Positions 44,423 to 53,978 of a stretch of 64,000 nucleotides of DNA are shown here, one piece after another (position 1 is the stretch's first letter; every line of letters starts with the position of its first letter). Under the pieces are notes generated by a model, which ran no database searches, was not told the origin of the DNA, and worked only from the letters and a program-made list of their open reading frames with translations. The DNA comes from XYA12-FULL-58-9 sp001798605 (lineage in GTDB: Bacteria > Myxococcota > XYA12-FULL-58-9). The DNA lies in contig DAINMX010000002.1 in the NCBI GenBank assembly GCA_036736205.1, forward strand, positions 1 to 64,000, given 5' to 3'. A program made the position numbers and the translations under genes.

Positions 44423-46648
44423 TCACTGGCCTCCCGCAATTTTTGCTCTTGGCGCACCCGACATCACTGTTTGATTCCTTCCCGAGCTCTTTGCTTTGTA
44501 CAACGCCTGATCGGCACACTCAGTGATCTTGGCCTTGTTCGGTCCATCTGCTGGGAATGTCGCGATCCCAAGTGACAACGTACACCGGAACGTGCCGTGC
44601 TCGCACCGGAAAACTTCAGCTTCGACCGATTGTCGAATCCGCTCGGCGATCTGCAATGCTCCACGTGATCCCGTCTCTTCCATCAAGACTGCGAATTCCT
44701 CGCCACCATAACGGGCGGCAATATCGGTGCGTCTAGCGCTCTCAGCGATAATCGCAGAAATGCGTTTCAGGACGACATCGCCGACGGGGTGGCCGTAGGT
44801 ATCGTTGACTGATTTGAAATGGTCAATGTCAGTCAAAATCAATGATACCTGACGGGTGTATCGCTCGGCCCGCAACATCACTCCATCGAAAAGGTGTTGG
44901 AAATGCCGATGGTTGATGAGCCCGCTCAATCCATCTGTGGTCGCCATGCGCTCGACCCGTTCATTCATTTGCGCGTTGGCAATGGCGATGGCAGCGTGAT
45001 CTGCAATGACTCGTAGCATATCGAGAAGGTCGGCGGTCAGAAAGCTGGCATGCGCGCTGCCGAGGACCAATGCACCCACGCCTCGGTCCTTCCACCACAG
45101 CGGCAGAACCTTGACCGCCTCTACATTCACATCGAGGTCGGGAGCAAACACCGGTTGCGATGACGCCCGGACTGTACCGTGGGGCAATGGGTGCTTGGCC
45201 TTGATGGCTGCGCCGACCAATCCACTCTCGGCGTGAAACTTCACCCCCAGCAGCTTTTTGATCTCTGGATGCCCTTCCCACTCCGCAGCTTTGATGTAGA
45301 GGATACCTTCCTCTTCGGTGGCCACGGCCACCGCCGCAAGCTCAGAATTGGCGACGCGACGGGCGGCCTTGATGGCAACCTCAGCAACCTGATCGATGGT
45401 CCGTGCTGTGTTGAAATCGCGACTCGCCTGATAGAATCGCTCTTTTTGATACTTCTCCCGATCCATCTCGGAAAAAATGCGCTCGACCTGCACCGCTCGA
45501 GTGATCTCCTCAGCGATCGTGCACATCACCGCCACATCGGAGTCGTCGAAGGCCACCCCCTCTTTGCGGTCGGCTATGAGTACCCCGCGCAGATTCTTTC
45601 CTTCGAGGACTGGCACGCCGACAAAATCCGTGATGGGCTCGCTCTTTGAATAGTAGACCAATCCGGAATGCCCAGGCTTCAAGTTGGTCAACAGTAACGG
45701 CTCACCACGTTTGGTGATCGCCCCAAGAAGTCCCTCACCCGCAGCAATCGGTTTTTCGACGATGGCATCCGACTGAGAGCGGAGCTCTTTGACCCGCATA
45801 TGACGATCGCTACTGTCCAACCACAACAGCGCCACTGTGAATGGCTTCAACGCCCGCTCCGCAACTTCCAGAACGTTGTACAGAGAATCGTGGATCGCTT
45901 GCACCGATCCCACCGTACGACGACGCAGCAACTCCTCAGGTGAGAGATCGCGACTCTCGAGGCTCAGTCCAGAGGTCAGACGAAAGTCGGTGGCCTCGGC
46001 AGAGATCTCACTCAACCGAGCATCGATCTCTGTGCGCAATCGACGACGCCCCTGGGAAATCTCGGTGCGTAGAAACAAGGCGTAGAGAAAACCAAACAGG
46101 AGATTAAATGATGTATGGGATGCAAATAGACGCCAGCCATTGGGTTGCGGTTGAAGATACCAGGTCGCCGCCTCCACCCCGAGAATGAGAAGCATGAAGT
46201 AGACGCTCTGCCCCCACCCATGGAACGCCACGAGAAAAGCGACCAACGCAAAGATGAGCGGATAGAGCAACCCGGAGGGTCCGCCGGTAATCTCGATAAC
46301 CACAAAGGCCGCAGACACAAACAACGTCCCGAGCTCGAGATTCGCCCAAACTGCAGACTTAGGCTGGACTTGGTTACGCTGCAAACGCTCGAACAGGCGG
46401 GCGAGCAGGAGCACTGCAAGTCCCGCAAGGGCCAACAGTTGTGGTGTGCCGGTGCGGCCCGGATCCCGAAAAACTCCGTAAGCACACAATGCCAGCGCCG
46501 AGAAACCGATACCGAACCCCGCCACTGCACGCACGGCGCCTAGCACCCCAACACCAATCCACCGCATCAATGCGCGTGTTTGCTCCTGCCCAGAAAGACG
46601 AGACCTGCGTCCGCCTGCCGAACCTGCAGTTGAAGTCCGATGAGCCAC
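44423..46648 (-). CDS. Membrane GAF-GAF-GGDEF diguanylate cyclase
   Basis: 741 residues from GTG 46648. Six to seven N-terminal hydrophobic helices span about residues 30-195. Two GAF domains follow (about 245-385 and 400-560). The C-terminal GGDEF domain (about 575-730) has the intact active site RYGGEEF, so it should make c-di-GMP. RRTD lies five residues before it, a proper inhibitory I-site, which predicts product feedback. Other landmarks are TDIDHFKSVNDTYGH and LSLGIATFP. It is a candidate source of c-di-GMP for the PilZ and MshEN proteins in this window, though that link is inference. It follows valS and is coupled to the PhoH gene. Confidence 0.95.
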   Translation of the reverse strand: MAHRTSTAGSAGGRRSRLSGQEQTRALMRWIGVGVLGAVRAVAGFGIGFSALALCAYGVFRDPGRTGTPQLLALAGLAVLLLARLFERLQRNQVQPKSAVWANLELGTLFVSAAFVVIEITGGPSGLLYPLIFALVAFLVAFHGWGQSVYFMLLILGVEAATWYLQPQPNGWRLFASHTSFNLLFGFLYALFLRTEISQGRRRLRTEIDARLSEISAEATDFRLTSGLSLESRDLSPEELLRRRTVGSVQAIHDSLYNVLEVAERALKPFTVALLWLDSSDRHMRVKELRSQSDAIVEKPIAAGEGLLGAITKRGEPLLLTNLKPGHSGLVYYSKSEPITDFVGVPVLEGKNLRGVLIADRKEGVAFDDSDVAVMCTIAEEITRAVQVERIFSEMDREKYQKERFYQASRDFNTARTIDQVAEVAIKAARRVANSELAAVAVATEEEGILYIKAAEWEGHPEIKKLLGVKFHAESGLVGAAIKAKHPLPHGTVRASSQPVFAPDLDVNVEAVKVLPLWWKDRGVGALVLGSAHASFLTADLLDMLRVIADHAAIAIANAQMNERVERMATTDGLSGLINHRHFQHLFDGVMLRAERYTRQVSLILTDIDHFKSVNDTYGHPVGDVVLKRISAIIAESARRTDIAARYGGEEFAVLMEETGSRGALQIAERIRQSVEAEVFRCEHGTFRCTLSLGIATFPADGPNKAKITECADQALYKAKSSGRNQTVMSGAPRAKIAGGQ

Positions 46649-46719
46649 CTGTCATTCATGCACCACGGATCCACCGAGAGCAAGAGGCATCTCCAGCTCG
46701 CTGGAGATCTGCGTAATGT

Positions 46720-49700
46720 TCAATCGAGCGCTTCGAGGTTCTTCTGTAGCACCGCGAGTTGCGACTGCTGCTCCGTGATTCTTTGTCGCTCGAGGTCGAC
46801 TATTTCCTTGGGGGCATTGTCAACAAACTTGGGGTTCTCGAGCTTCTTCTGGCTGACGATGAGCTGCTTATCAAGCTTCGCGATCTGTTTGGTGAGCCGC
46901 TCCCTTTCCTTTACCGGATCGAGCACGTCGCCCAGGAAGATTTCGAGCTCACCGTTTACCTGGGCCGCAGCGTTGTTCGGCGTCACGACATCTTCACCCA
47001 TCTCCAGACTTGCGAGTCGCGCCTGGTCGATGATGAGGTGGCGGTGTCGCTCCAACGTCTCGAGGGCAACACCGGCCGCCTTGATCACCGCCGGCAGTTC
47101 CTTGCGTGGCGGAATATCATGGCGAGAGCGCAGTTCACGCAATCGACTGATGACCGTTTGAATCTCAGTGATCTCGGCCTCCAGCGCGTTATCCTGCCAG
47201 TCTGCGTGTTGTTTTGGCCACAGCGCATTGATGCACAATTCCGAGCTCGGCAGTTCTCCGGTAATGCCGCGTCTTGGCACCTGTTCATTGAGATAGGACC
47301 AAAGAGCTTCGGTGATAAAAGGGACAAACGGATGCAACAGTCGCAGGATCTGGTCGAGAGCGACGGAGAGAACCTGCCGCGCTATCGGTGCCTGAGCATC
47401 ATCACGCATGCGCGGCTTGATGAACTCGAGATACCAGTCGCACAGCTCACCCCAAAAGAACTCGCGAGCAGCGCCGATGGCAGCCGAGGGGCGATAGCTC
47501 TCGAGATGACCCGTCACCTCGCCGATTGTGCGAGTCAGGCGTGAAAGAATCCAGCGATCCTCGCCAGCAAGCTCTGTCCAGTCGAGCGGCTGATATTCAT
47601 GCTCACCTAAGTTCATCAAGGCAAAGCGGGCCGCGTTCCACAACTTGTTGCAGAAATTCTTACCAACTTCGAAACGGTCGGAGATCACCTTGGCCGGTGG
47701 CACGGTTGCCATGGTACCGAGCACGTCGAACTCGGCTTTGCACGATGTACAGAGGTAAGTGTAAATGGTGCTGCCGTGCTTGGCGTCAGTGAGCTCGACC
47801 TGTTCATTGCAGGTTGGGCACGTGGCCTGCACCGGCAGGCGCACATCCTGCATACCGGTCTCCATGTCGCAGATGAGGTAGCGCATGGCGTCGGCACCGT
47901 AGCGTTCGATGATGTCGACGGGATCGATACCGTTGCCCTTGGTCTTCGACATGGTGACACCGCGCCCGTCAAGAATTTTGGCGTGCACAAAGCAGTCAGT
48001 AAATGGCACCTCGCCGTGATTGTAGAGCCCAGCAATCAACATCCGCGCCACCCACAACGTGATGATGTCGCGGGCAGTGACCAAGCACGAGCCTGGATAA
48101 TAATAGGAGAACGCATCGGGGATATCGCCGTCAGTCCCTAAAGGACTTTGGCCCTCCCCTATCGGCGCGGTCTCGGGGTTTGGCCAACCGAGAGTCGAGG
48201 ACGGCCACAGGGCGCTCGAGAACCAGGTGTCGAGAACGTCGGGGTCGTGCACGAGGCCCGCCTTCTCCAAGGCGGCTGCATGTTTCGCGTCACACTCGAG
48301 ATTTCGCGAGCAGGCCTGCACTTCCAATGAAACTGCGCCGTTCTTAGCTAGCTGAAGGGCCTGAGCTGACTCGTATTGGTTGCCGTCGGAGTCCGCGACC
48401 CACACCCAAAGGTCGTCGTCGTTCGGCATCGCTGCGAGCATCGTCTCCAGCGCTGCCATGTTGGCAGGCTCTGCGGTCCAAACGGGAATACGGTGTCCCC
48501 ACCACAGTTGCCGGCTGATGCACCAGTCCCGTTTTTCTGCCAACCAGTTGACGTAACCCATGCGGTAGCGCGCCGGATGAAAGGTCAGGCGTCTACCGCT
48601 CCTGGTGCTCCAGTCGTCTTTCACCGCATCAATGGCCGCCTGCGCCAAACCGGGGGATGTCATCTCATTGGCAGTGCCCTTGGCCAGCACGACGCCGCCC
48701 TCGACATCGCCCATGCGCACGAACCATTGCTTGGACAGATAGGGCTCAATCGCGGTCTTGGAGCGATCGGAGTAACCAATCTCGACATCCCGGTCTTCGA
48801 CTGCCTCGAGGAGCCTTTGCACGTCGAGATCGGCGACAACCTTTGCACGCGCTGCGAATCTATCCATACCCGCGTAGGGGCCTGCGTTATCGTTGAGCTC
48901 GCCGTTTGATTTCAAAATGTTGATGACACCTATGTCGGGGTGGCGCCCCCAAACATCGTAGTCGTTGGGGTCGTGGGCTGGGGTGATCTTCACGCAACCT
49001 GAGCCGAGCGCAGGCTTCGCCCACTCGTCCAAAATGAGCGGCATCTCCCGACCGAGCAATGGCAGACGCACCTTTCGGCCCGCCCGCGCCATGTCACGCA
49101 GTTGCTCGAGCTTGGGCAACATTGATTTCTGTCTCTCTTGTAGCTGCCCGACCTCCGCCGCGATGGCGTCTCTGTCCTTGGCTGACGCTTGCGCGAGCTT
49201 CTCTTCTTGCTCGGCAATCGTCGCATTGAGAGCGCCCTTGGGATCGGGGTGACAAGCGACGGCTGTGTCACCCAGCATGGTCTCGGGACGCGTGGTCGCA
49301 ACGATCACATACTCGGGCTCTCCCGGCTCGGGATCGATGATGGGATAACGTAAATGCCAGAAGTGCCCTTTGGTGGTCTCGTGGTAGACCTCGTCGTCGG
49401 CGACCGCCGTCTGCAACTGGCAATCCCAGTTGACCAAGCGATCACCGCGATAGATGAGCCGGTCTCGAAACAGCCGGAAAAACAACTCGCGAACAGCGGC
49501 GCTGCACACTGCGTCCATGGTGAAACGCTGGCGCTTCCAATCGCAGGAGCATCCCATCTCCTGTTGCTGGCGAACGATGCGTGCTTGGTACTCGTCCTTC
49601 CAGTGCCAGATCCGCTCGACCAGAGCCTCCCGGCCAATGTCGTGCCGCGTCTTGCCTTCGAGCTCGAACAGCCTTTTCTCGACAACGGCCTGTGTTGCAA

Positions 49701-49962
49701 TGCCGGCATGATCCGTACCCGGTTGCCATAGGGTGTTGTGCCCTTGCATCCGATGCCATCGAACCAGAAGATCCTGCATGACATTGTCCATGGCATGCCC
49801 CATATGCAGCGCCCCAGTTACATTGGGCAGCGGCATCATGATGACGTAGCGCTCCTTCCGCTCGTCGGGCACAGCGGCAAAGGCGTTGGCGTCTATCCAG
49901 CGCTGCACCACAATAGGTTGGATTTCCTTGGGATCGTAGGTCTTGGAGAGCTCTCTGGTCAT
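46720..49962 (-). CDS. valS: Valyl-tRNA synthetase
   Basis: 1080 residues, longer than the common bacterial enzyme of about 950. Class I motifs: HIGH as PLPNVTGALHMGHAM near residue 45 and KMSKS as GVTMSKTKGNGID. The editing domain has FIDTQIAGDEYVD-type features (AVACHPDPKG, KVRLPLLG). A Cys4 zinc ribbon (CPTCNEQVEL ... YLCTSCKAEF) lies between the KMSKS loop and the anticodon-binding domain. The C-terminal 70 residues form the tRNA-binding coiled coil (DPVKERERLTKQIAKLDKQL). It charges tRNA-Val and is essential. Confidence 0.97.
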   Translation of the reverse strand: MTRELSKTYDPKEIQPIVVQRWIDANAFAAVPDERKERYVIMMPLPNVTGALHMGHAMDNVMQDLLVRWHRMQGHNTLWQPGTDHAGIATQAVVEKRLFELEGKTRHDIGREALVERIWHWKDEYQARIVRQQQEMGCSCDWKRQRFTMDAVCSAAVRELFFRLFRDRLIYRGDRLVNWDCQLQTAVADDEVYHETTKGHFWHLRYPIIDPEPGEPEYVIVATTRPETMLGDTAVACHPDPKGALNATIAEQEEKLAQASAKDRDAIAAEVGQLQERQKSMLPKLEQLRDMARAGRKVRLPLLGREMPLILDEWAKPALGSGCVKITPAHDPNDYDVWGRHPDIGVINILKSNGELNDNAGPYAGMDRFAARAKVVADLDVQRLLEAVEDRDVEIGYSDRSKTAIEPYLSKQWFVRMGDVEGGVVLAKGTANEMTSPGLAQAAIDAVKDDWSTRSGRRLTFHPARYRMGYVNWLAEKRDWCISRQLWWGHRIPVWTAEPANMAALETMLAAMPNDDDLWVWVADSDGNQYESAQALQLAKNGAVSLEVQACSRNLECDAKHAAALEKAGLVHDPDVLDTWFSSALWPSSTLGWPNPETAPIGEGQSPLGTDGDIPDAFSYYYPGSCLVTARDIITLWVARMLIAGLYNHGEVPFTDCFVHAKILDGRGVTMSKTKGNGIDPVDIIERYGADAMRYLICDMETGMQDVRLPVQATCPTCNEQVELTDAKHGSTIYTYLCTSCKAEFDVLGTMATVPPAKVISDRFEVGKNFCNKLWNAARFALMNLGEHEYQPLDWTELAGEDRWILSRLTRTIGEVTGHLESYRPSAAIGAAREFFWGELCDWYLEFIKPRMRDDAQAPIARQVLSVALDQILRLLHPFVPFITEALWSYLNEQVPRRGITGELPSSELCINALWPKQHADWQDNALEAEITEIQTVISRLRELRSRHDIPPRKELPAVIKAAGVALETLERHRHLIIDQARLASLEMGEDVVTPNNAAAQVNGELEIFLGDVLDPVKERERLTKQIAKLDKQLIVSQKKLENPKFVDNAPKEIVDLERQRITEQQSQLAVLQKNLEALD

Positions 49963-50076
49963 GACGGCGCTACTTAGCCTCTAGGCCGGCACTTTTCAAA
50001 CAGACAATGTGCAACTCGACGATTCGCTTCTTGGGAACGGGCGACAGCCGCCGTCCCCTAAGCTATAAGCCTTCCC

Positions 50077-51264
50077 ATGGTCGAAAAAAAGCACATCATC
50101 CTCGGAGTTTCCGGAAGCATCGCCGCTTACAAGGCCGTTTACCTCACTCGACTGTTCGTCGAAGCGAGGGCGCACGTGTGGCCCATGCTCACCGCGGCGG
50201 GGGCACGCTTTGTCGGCCCCCTCACCTTCTCGGCTCTCACCGGCAATCGAGCGGTGACCGATATGTGGTCGGCATCTGAGGCAGGTGAAATCAATCATGT
50301 CGAGCTCGCACACCGGGCCGACCTCTTGGTGCTCGCTCCAGCCACCGCGGACCTGCTCGCGCGCTTGGCTCTCGGCCGTGCCGACGATCCACTCGCCGCC
50401 GTCGCGCTTTCGACTCAAGCGCCGTGGTTGGTCGCGCCGGCTATGGAAAGCGGCATGTGGAACAATCCGGCTACACAGAAGAATGTCGAGACACTGCGCG
50501 AGCGTGGTGCCCAGTTCGTCATGCCCACGGCGGGACGCCTCGCCTCGGGCGCAACCGGTGTCGGGCGGATGGCCGAACCCGAGGACATTTTCGAGGCTGC
50601 ACTGGGTCGACTCACGTCCCAAGATCTGCACGGCAAAAAGGTCGTCGTCACCGCCGGCCCCACCCGCGAGTACTTTGACCCTGTGCGTTTCATCAGCAAC
50701 CCTTCATCGGGGAAAATGGGGTTCGCTGTGGCGCGGGTGGCACGACGGCGCGGTGCAGAGGTTGTGTTGATCACGGGACCGAGTAACCTCGTTCCTCCCC
50801 CAGATGTTCACGTCGATCGCATTGAGACAACTGCCGAGCTTCTCACCGCTTGCCAAAACGCCCTCCAAGATGCGGATATCTTAGTCATGGCTGCAGCGCC
50901 GGGAGATTTCTCCCCAGCTTCCAGGCAAACGACAAAGAGTAAAAAACCGACAGCAGCTTTTCAGGCCGCACTCGAGCCCACTGTTGACGTTCTCAAGACC
51001 CTCGCCCCCCGCAAGGCTGGCTGCTTCGTTGTGGGTTTCGCCGCAGAGACCCATGACGTCAATGAAAGGGCCAAAGCCAAACTGGAGGCCAAAGACCTCG
51101 ACCTTGTTGTTGCGAATGACATCACGCTACCCGACGCCGGGTTCGGCACCGACACCAATGTCGTCACCATCATCTCACGCGATGGCTCGGCCGCCCGTTT
51201 GCCTGCGCTTTCGAAGGTGGCAGTGGCTGAGGAAATCCTCGATCGCGTCGTCACCGCGTTGTGA
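50077..51264 (+). CDS. coaBC: Bifunctional phosphopantothenoylcysteine decarboxylase/phosphopantothenate-cysteine ligase
   Basis: 395 residues. The CoaC half (1-185) has the flavoprotein start GVSGSIAAYKAVYL, HVELAHRADLLVLAPATAD and APAMESGMW; the CoaB half (190-395) has VVVTAGPTREYFDPVRFISN, SSGKMGFAVARVA and VGFAAETHD. It makes 4'-phosphopantetheine for coenzyme A. Two CoaC residues differ from E. coli Dfp: the Asn of PxMNxxMW is Glu (PAMESGMW), and the Cys of the ACGD motif seems to be Ser (LASGATGVGRMAEP). Similar variants may exist in other phyla, but activity cannot be assumed without comparison. Confidence 0.95.
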   Translation: MVEKKHIILGVSGSIAAYKAVYLTRLFVEARAHVWPMLTAAGARFVGPLTFSALTGNRAVTDMWSASEAGEINHVELAHRADLLVLAPATADLLARLALGRADDPLAAVALSTQAPWLVAPAMESGMWNNPATQKNVETLRERGAQFVMPTAGRLASGATGVGRMAEPEDIFEAALGRLTSQDLHGKKVVVTAGPTREYFDPVRFISNPSSGKMGFAVARVARRRGAEVVLITGPSNLVPPPDVHVDRIETTAELLTACQNALQDADILVMAAAPGDFSPASRQTTKSKKPTAAFQAALEPTVDVLKTLAPRKAGCFVVGFAAETHDVNERAKAKLEAKDLDLVVANDITLPDAGFGTDTNVVTIISRDGSAARLPALSKVAVAEEILDRVVTAL

Positions 51265-51496
51265 CGTTGCCACATAGATCGCAAAGAACGGCACACGGGT
51301 GACGGTGGTCCCATCGAGGTTGTCGTGTCCCTCGGGTTGGCATGGCAGGATTCAAAACCGGCCTCAGGTGTGCGTTTCAGGATAACTCGGTAGCGACGTC
51401 GTTGGCGAACCTGAGGTTTGCAAATACTTGGGCCGGATTCTATGATTCGCATATTGTTAGTGTGTCTTTGATGATTTATGGTCGGCACCAGTATTG

Positions 51497-53863
51497 ATGA
51501 GAATAGTTATGGCTGTTTCACGACTTCACGAAAGTGCAACTGGTAAGACGCTTGCAGTTGATGCGAACGACGCCACAAGAAAAGCCGGCGTCGATCTCGA
51601 GCTATGGGTCCCAGGCCCAAAATCAAGACTTTTTGACCTCTTCAGAGACATGCCCGAAGAGGTTGATTTCTATTATGTGGAGAAGATTTACGAGAGATTC
51701 ATTGCGGATCTCGATGCCGGCAGAAGATTGCGGATTGACGGTGCCAGCTTCACGAGCATGTTGATGGCCGCGGCGGTACGCTGCCCAGATCGCCGGCTGC
51801 CCAAGCAGCCCCCGGTCGACATGGCTGGAAAAGCTCTAAAGGCTCTCGTCGATGGCCTCAAAATGGCTATCGAAAAGAAGGGTCTCAACTCCCAAGATTT
51901 CACCTGGCACGACATCGGTGAAAGAGTGGAGAGCGCCGTGTGGTGGGACCAAGGTCCCATGGGCGAACCTGTGATTACGGTCTATCGAATGCAGCACTCA
52001 GTCGAGGTGGCGGCGAAAGATCAAACATTATCCGCAGAGTCCGGTTTCCACATTCGACAAAGCGCGTCAACGATTGCATCGGGCGGCGTTGCACAATGCG
52101 ACCATTTCGTTGTTGGTAGAAAAGCGAATCCGCCAGAGGCGATGACCGGACTACACCAACCCAATGGCAAGGCAGAGACGTCGTTCGAGAATCTGGACAT
52201 TCCTGATCCGCGATACCGAGATGGTCTGCGATCGCTGGCGGCAGGAACGCGTCCGATTGGTCTCCGGGAGCTCGGCCGGGCACTCGGCTCGCTCATTGAT
52301 GACGACAACGTTTTCGACAATCTCATTCCCTTCTTCAAGGCCTTCTGGAATGATCTCGACAGCAAAGTACGTGCTCTGGAGCTTCTCTTTGAAAGCTGCC
52401 AGGCGCGAGCGCGTGGGTTGCCGCCTCCATCTCCCACTCTGGTGAGCCTGGGAGACGAAGCAAAGACAAGACAAGTGCTGGCGAAGCTGATTCAGCAACC
52501 GCGTCCTATTTCGGCGATCGCGATGCGACAGGCAATTCTCGACGGTACCAACCAAGGAGATCCAAGGGCAGCCAATGCCGTCTATGATTTGTATCGCTCA
52601 TTTTTCAGAGAGCACGGCAAGGATCTCGACACAAATGCCTGCGCTGCGTTTTTCGTCTATGAGCGGTTGGTGAGAGACGCGCGATGTAAGGGTCTCCTCG
52701 GAATTCAAGGCAATCTTGCCCGCGAAATCGCAGCGGCCGATTACCAGAGCACCTATGGCGCGCAACTCATAGAGCGCCTCAAAGGACACGATGACCCCGG
52801 CAGGGCGATAGCCCACGCCCTCGCAGCATCCCTGGAGGCACCAGACGCCGAACTCTCCAAGGTTGCAGCAGACTTCACGGCCTACGCCGGGGCGAATCCG
52901 AACGTGCTGGGATCTGCTGGTTTGTCCCTGACGGCTCTGTTCGCTCGAGCGGTAAACGCTCAGGGAGAAGATGCTCCACTCAAACCCGACGTGTTGTCGT
53001 TGCCTTTGGATCGAGACAAGCTGCGCAAGGCGCTGCTTGGCGAAACAGTGTACGACCCTTGCCTGCTCGACGAGCTACCGGCGCCGCGACCCAAAAGTAT
53101 GAGTCGTGTCTACGGGTTAAAACGCGTCGCTGCAGATCTCATGGTCAATGGAGTCGCGGCTGTTGATGTGCAACAACGACTTCTGTTTGGCAATTGTCCC
53201 TTCTGTGCAAGCTGCGCGTCACTTGCAAATTGCCGGCCAGAATTACTCGCCAAAATGATCACCGACAACGAAGACGGAACCTACACCGTACGGTTTCGCG
53301 TGCCAGCTCCTGATGCCCCTGGCTTCTGCGAGCTACCCGTTCTCGTTGATGGCCGACTCTTCGTAACGGCGAGCGGTGATACCGTCTTCGGCCATTTATC
53401 TCCAGCGTGGGGGGAGACAACGAAGTCGTCAATGTGGTTCGCCATTGTCGAGAAGGCCTTCGCAGCAATGTCTGGAGGATACGCAGCCATCGAGGGAGGC
53501 ACATCTTGGTTCGTATTGTCGTTGTTGACGGGGACTCCCTGCGACGTCGTGAAATTTGACGGCCGTGACGATGTCATTGAGCGGCTCCGACGGGTTGTTG
53601 ACGCCCGTCAGCCGTGCGTCGTCAGCCAGAGTGATCCACAACATCCGATGCCAGCCGGCATTGAAGTGGAACACGCCTACTCGCTCCTCGGATACACGGA
53701 ACAAGACGGCAAGCTGTATTTTATCCTCCGCAACCCCTGGGGCTTTGGGGAGCCGGCGGGTGATGGCATCAACGATGGGGTGTTTTGGATGTCAGCCAAT
53801 GATCTGGCAACCGTATTCGAGGAAGCCTATTTCGCTCAGGTGCCTACCAGCGATCATCAATAG
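51497..53863 (+). CDS. Calpain-like cysteine protease with large unknown N-terminal region
   Basis: 788 residues from ATG 51497 (ATG 51509 is possible; no strong ribosome site). The C-terminal 225 residues form a calpain (C2 family) core: catalytic Cys567 in FGNCPFCASCASLA, His726 in EVEHAYSLLGY and Asn746 in FILRNPWGFGEP, with spacings close to those of calpains. Most calpains have Trp after the catalytic Cys (GDCWF); here it is Pro. No signal peptide or membrane helix is seen. The first 560 residues are unrecognised and mostly helical, possibly regulatory or targeting. Bacterial calpains are sparse, and their substrates are mostly unknown. Stands alone downstream of coaBC. Confidence 0.85.
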   Translation: MRIVMAVSRLHESATGKTLAVDANDATRKAGVDLELWVPGPKSRLFDLFRDMPEEVDFYYVEKIYERFIADLDAGRRLRIDGASFTSMLMAAAVRCPDRRLPKQPPVDMAGKALKALVDGLKMAIEKKGLNSQDFTWHDIGERVESAVWWDQGPMGEPVITVYRMQHSVEVAAKDQTLSAESGFHIRQSASTIASGGVAQCDHFVVGRKANPPEAMTGLHQPNGKAETSFENLDIPDPRYRDGLRSLAAGTRPIGLRELGRALGSLIDDDNVFDNLIPFFKAFWNDLDSKVRALELLFESCQARARGLPPPSPTLVSLGDEAKTRQVLAKLIQQPRPISAIAMRQAILDGTNQGDPRAANAVYDLYRSFFREHGKDLDTNACAAFFVYERLVRDARCKGLLGIQGNLAREIAAADYQSTYGAQLIERLKGHDDPGRAIAHALAASLEAPDAELSKVAADFTAYAGANPNVLGSAGLSLTALFARAVNAQGEDAPLKPDVLSLPLDRDKLRKALLGETVYDPCLLDELPAPRPKSMSRVYGLKRVAADLMVNGVAAVDVQQRLLFGNCPFCASCASLANCRPELLAKMITDNEDGTYTVRFRVPAPDAPGFCELPVLVDGRLFVTASGDTVFGHLSPAWGETTKSSMWFAIVEKAFAAMSGGYAAIEGGTSWFVLSLLTGTPCDVVKFDGRDDVIERLRRVVDARQPCVVSQSDPQHPMPAGIEVEHAYSLLGYTEQDGKLYFILRNPWGFGEPAGDGINDGVFWMSANDLATVFEEAYFAQVPTSDHQ

Positions 53864-53978
53864 CGATTCGACGGCGTCGGATTTCAGACCATGCCTCTGC
53901 AGCACCGGTGCGGCTTCGCACCCGCCGTCGTCACTCGGAAGATCTGAGTCACGCGAGTCACCCACTCAATACGGCGTG

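Noticed and set aside
51362..51416. Inverted repeat CCTCAGGT / ACCTGAGG between coaBC and the calpain gene
   Set aside because: Eight-bp arms with a 39-nt loop and no U-tract do not make a convincing terminator; likely chance.
51428..51457. TTGGGC and TATTGT, 18 nt apart, upstream of the calpain gene
   Set aside because: Possible promoter, but both boxes match the consensus poorly, so it is not listed as a feature.
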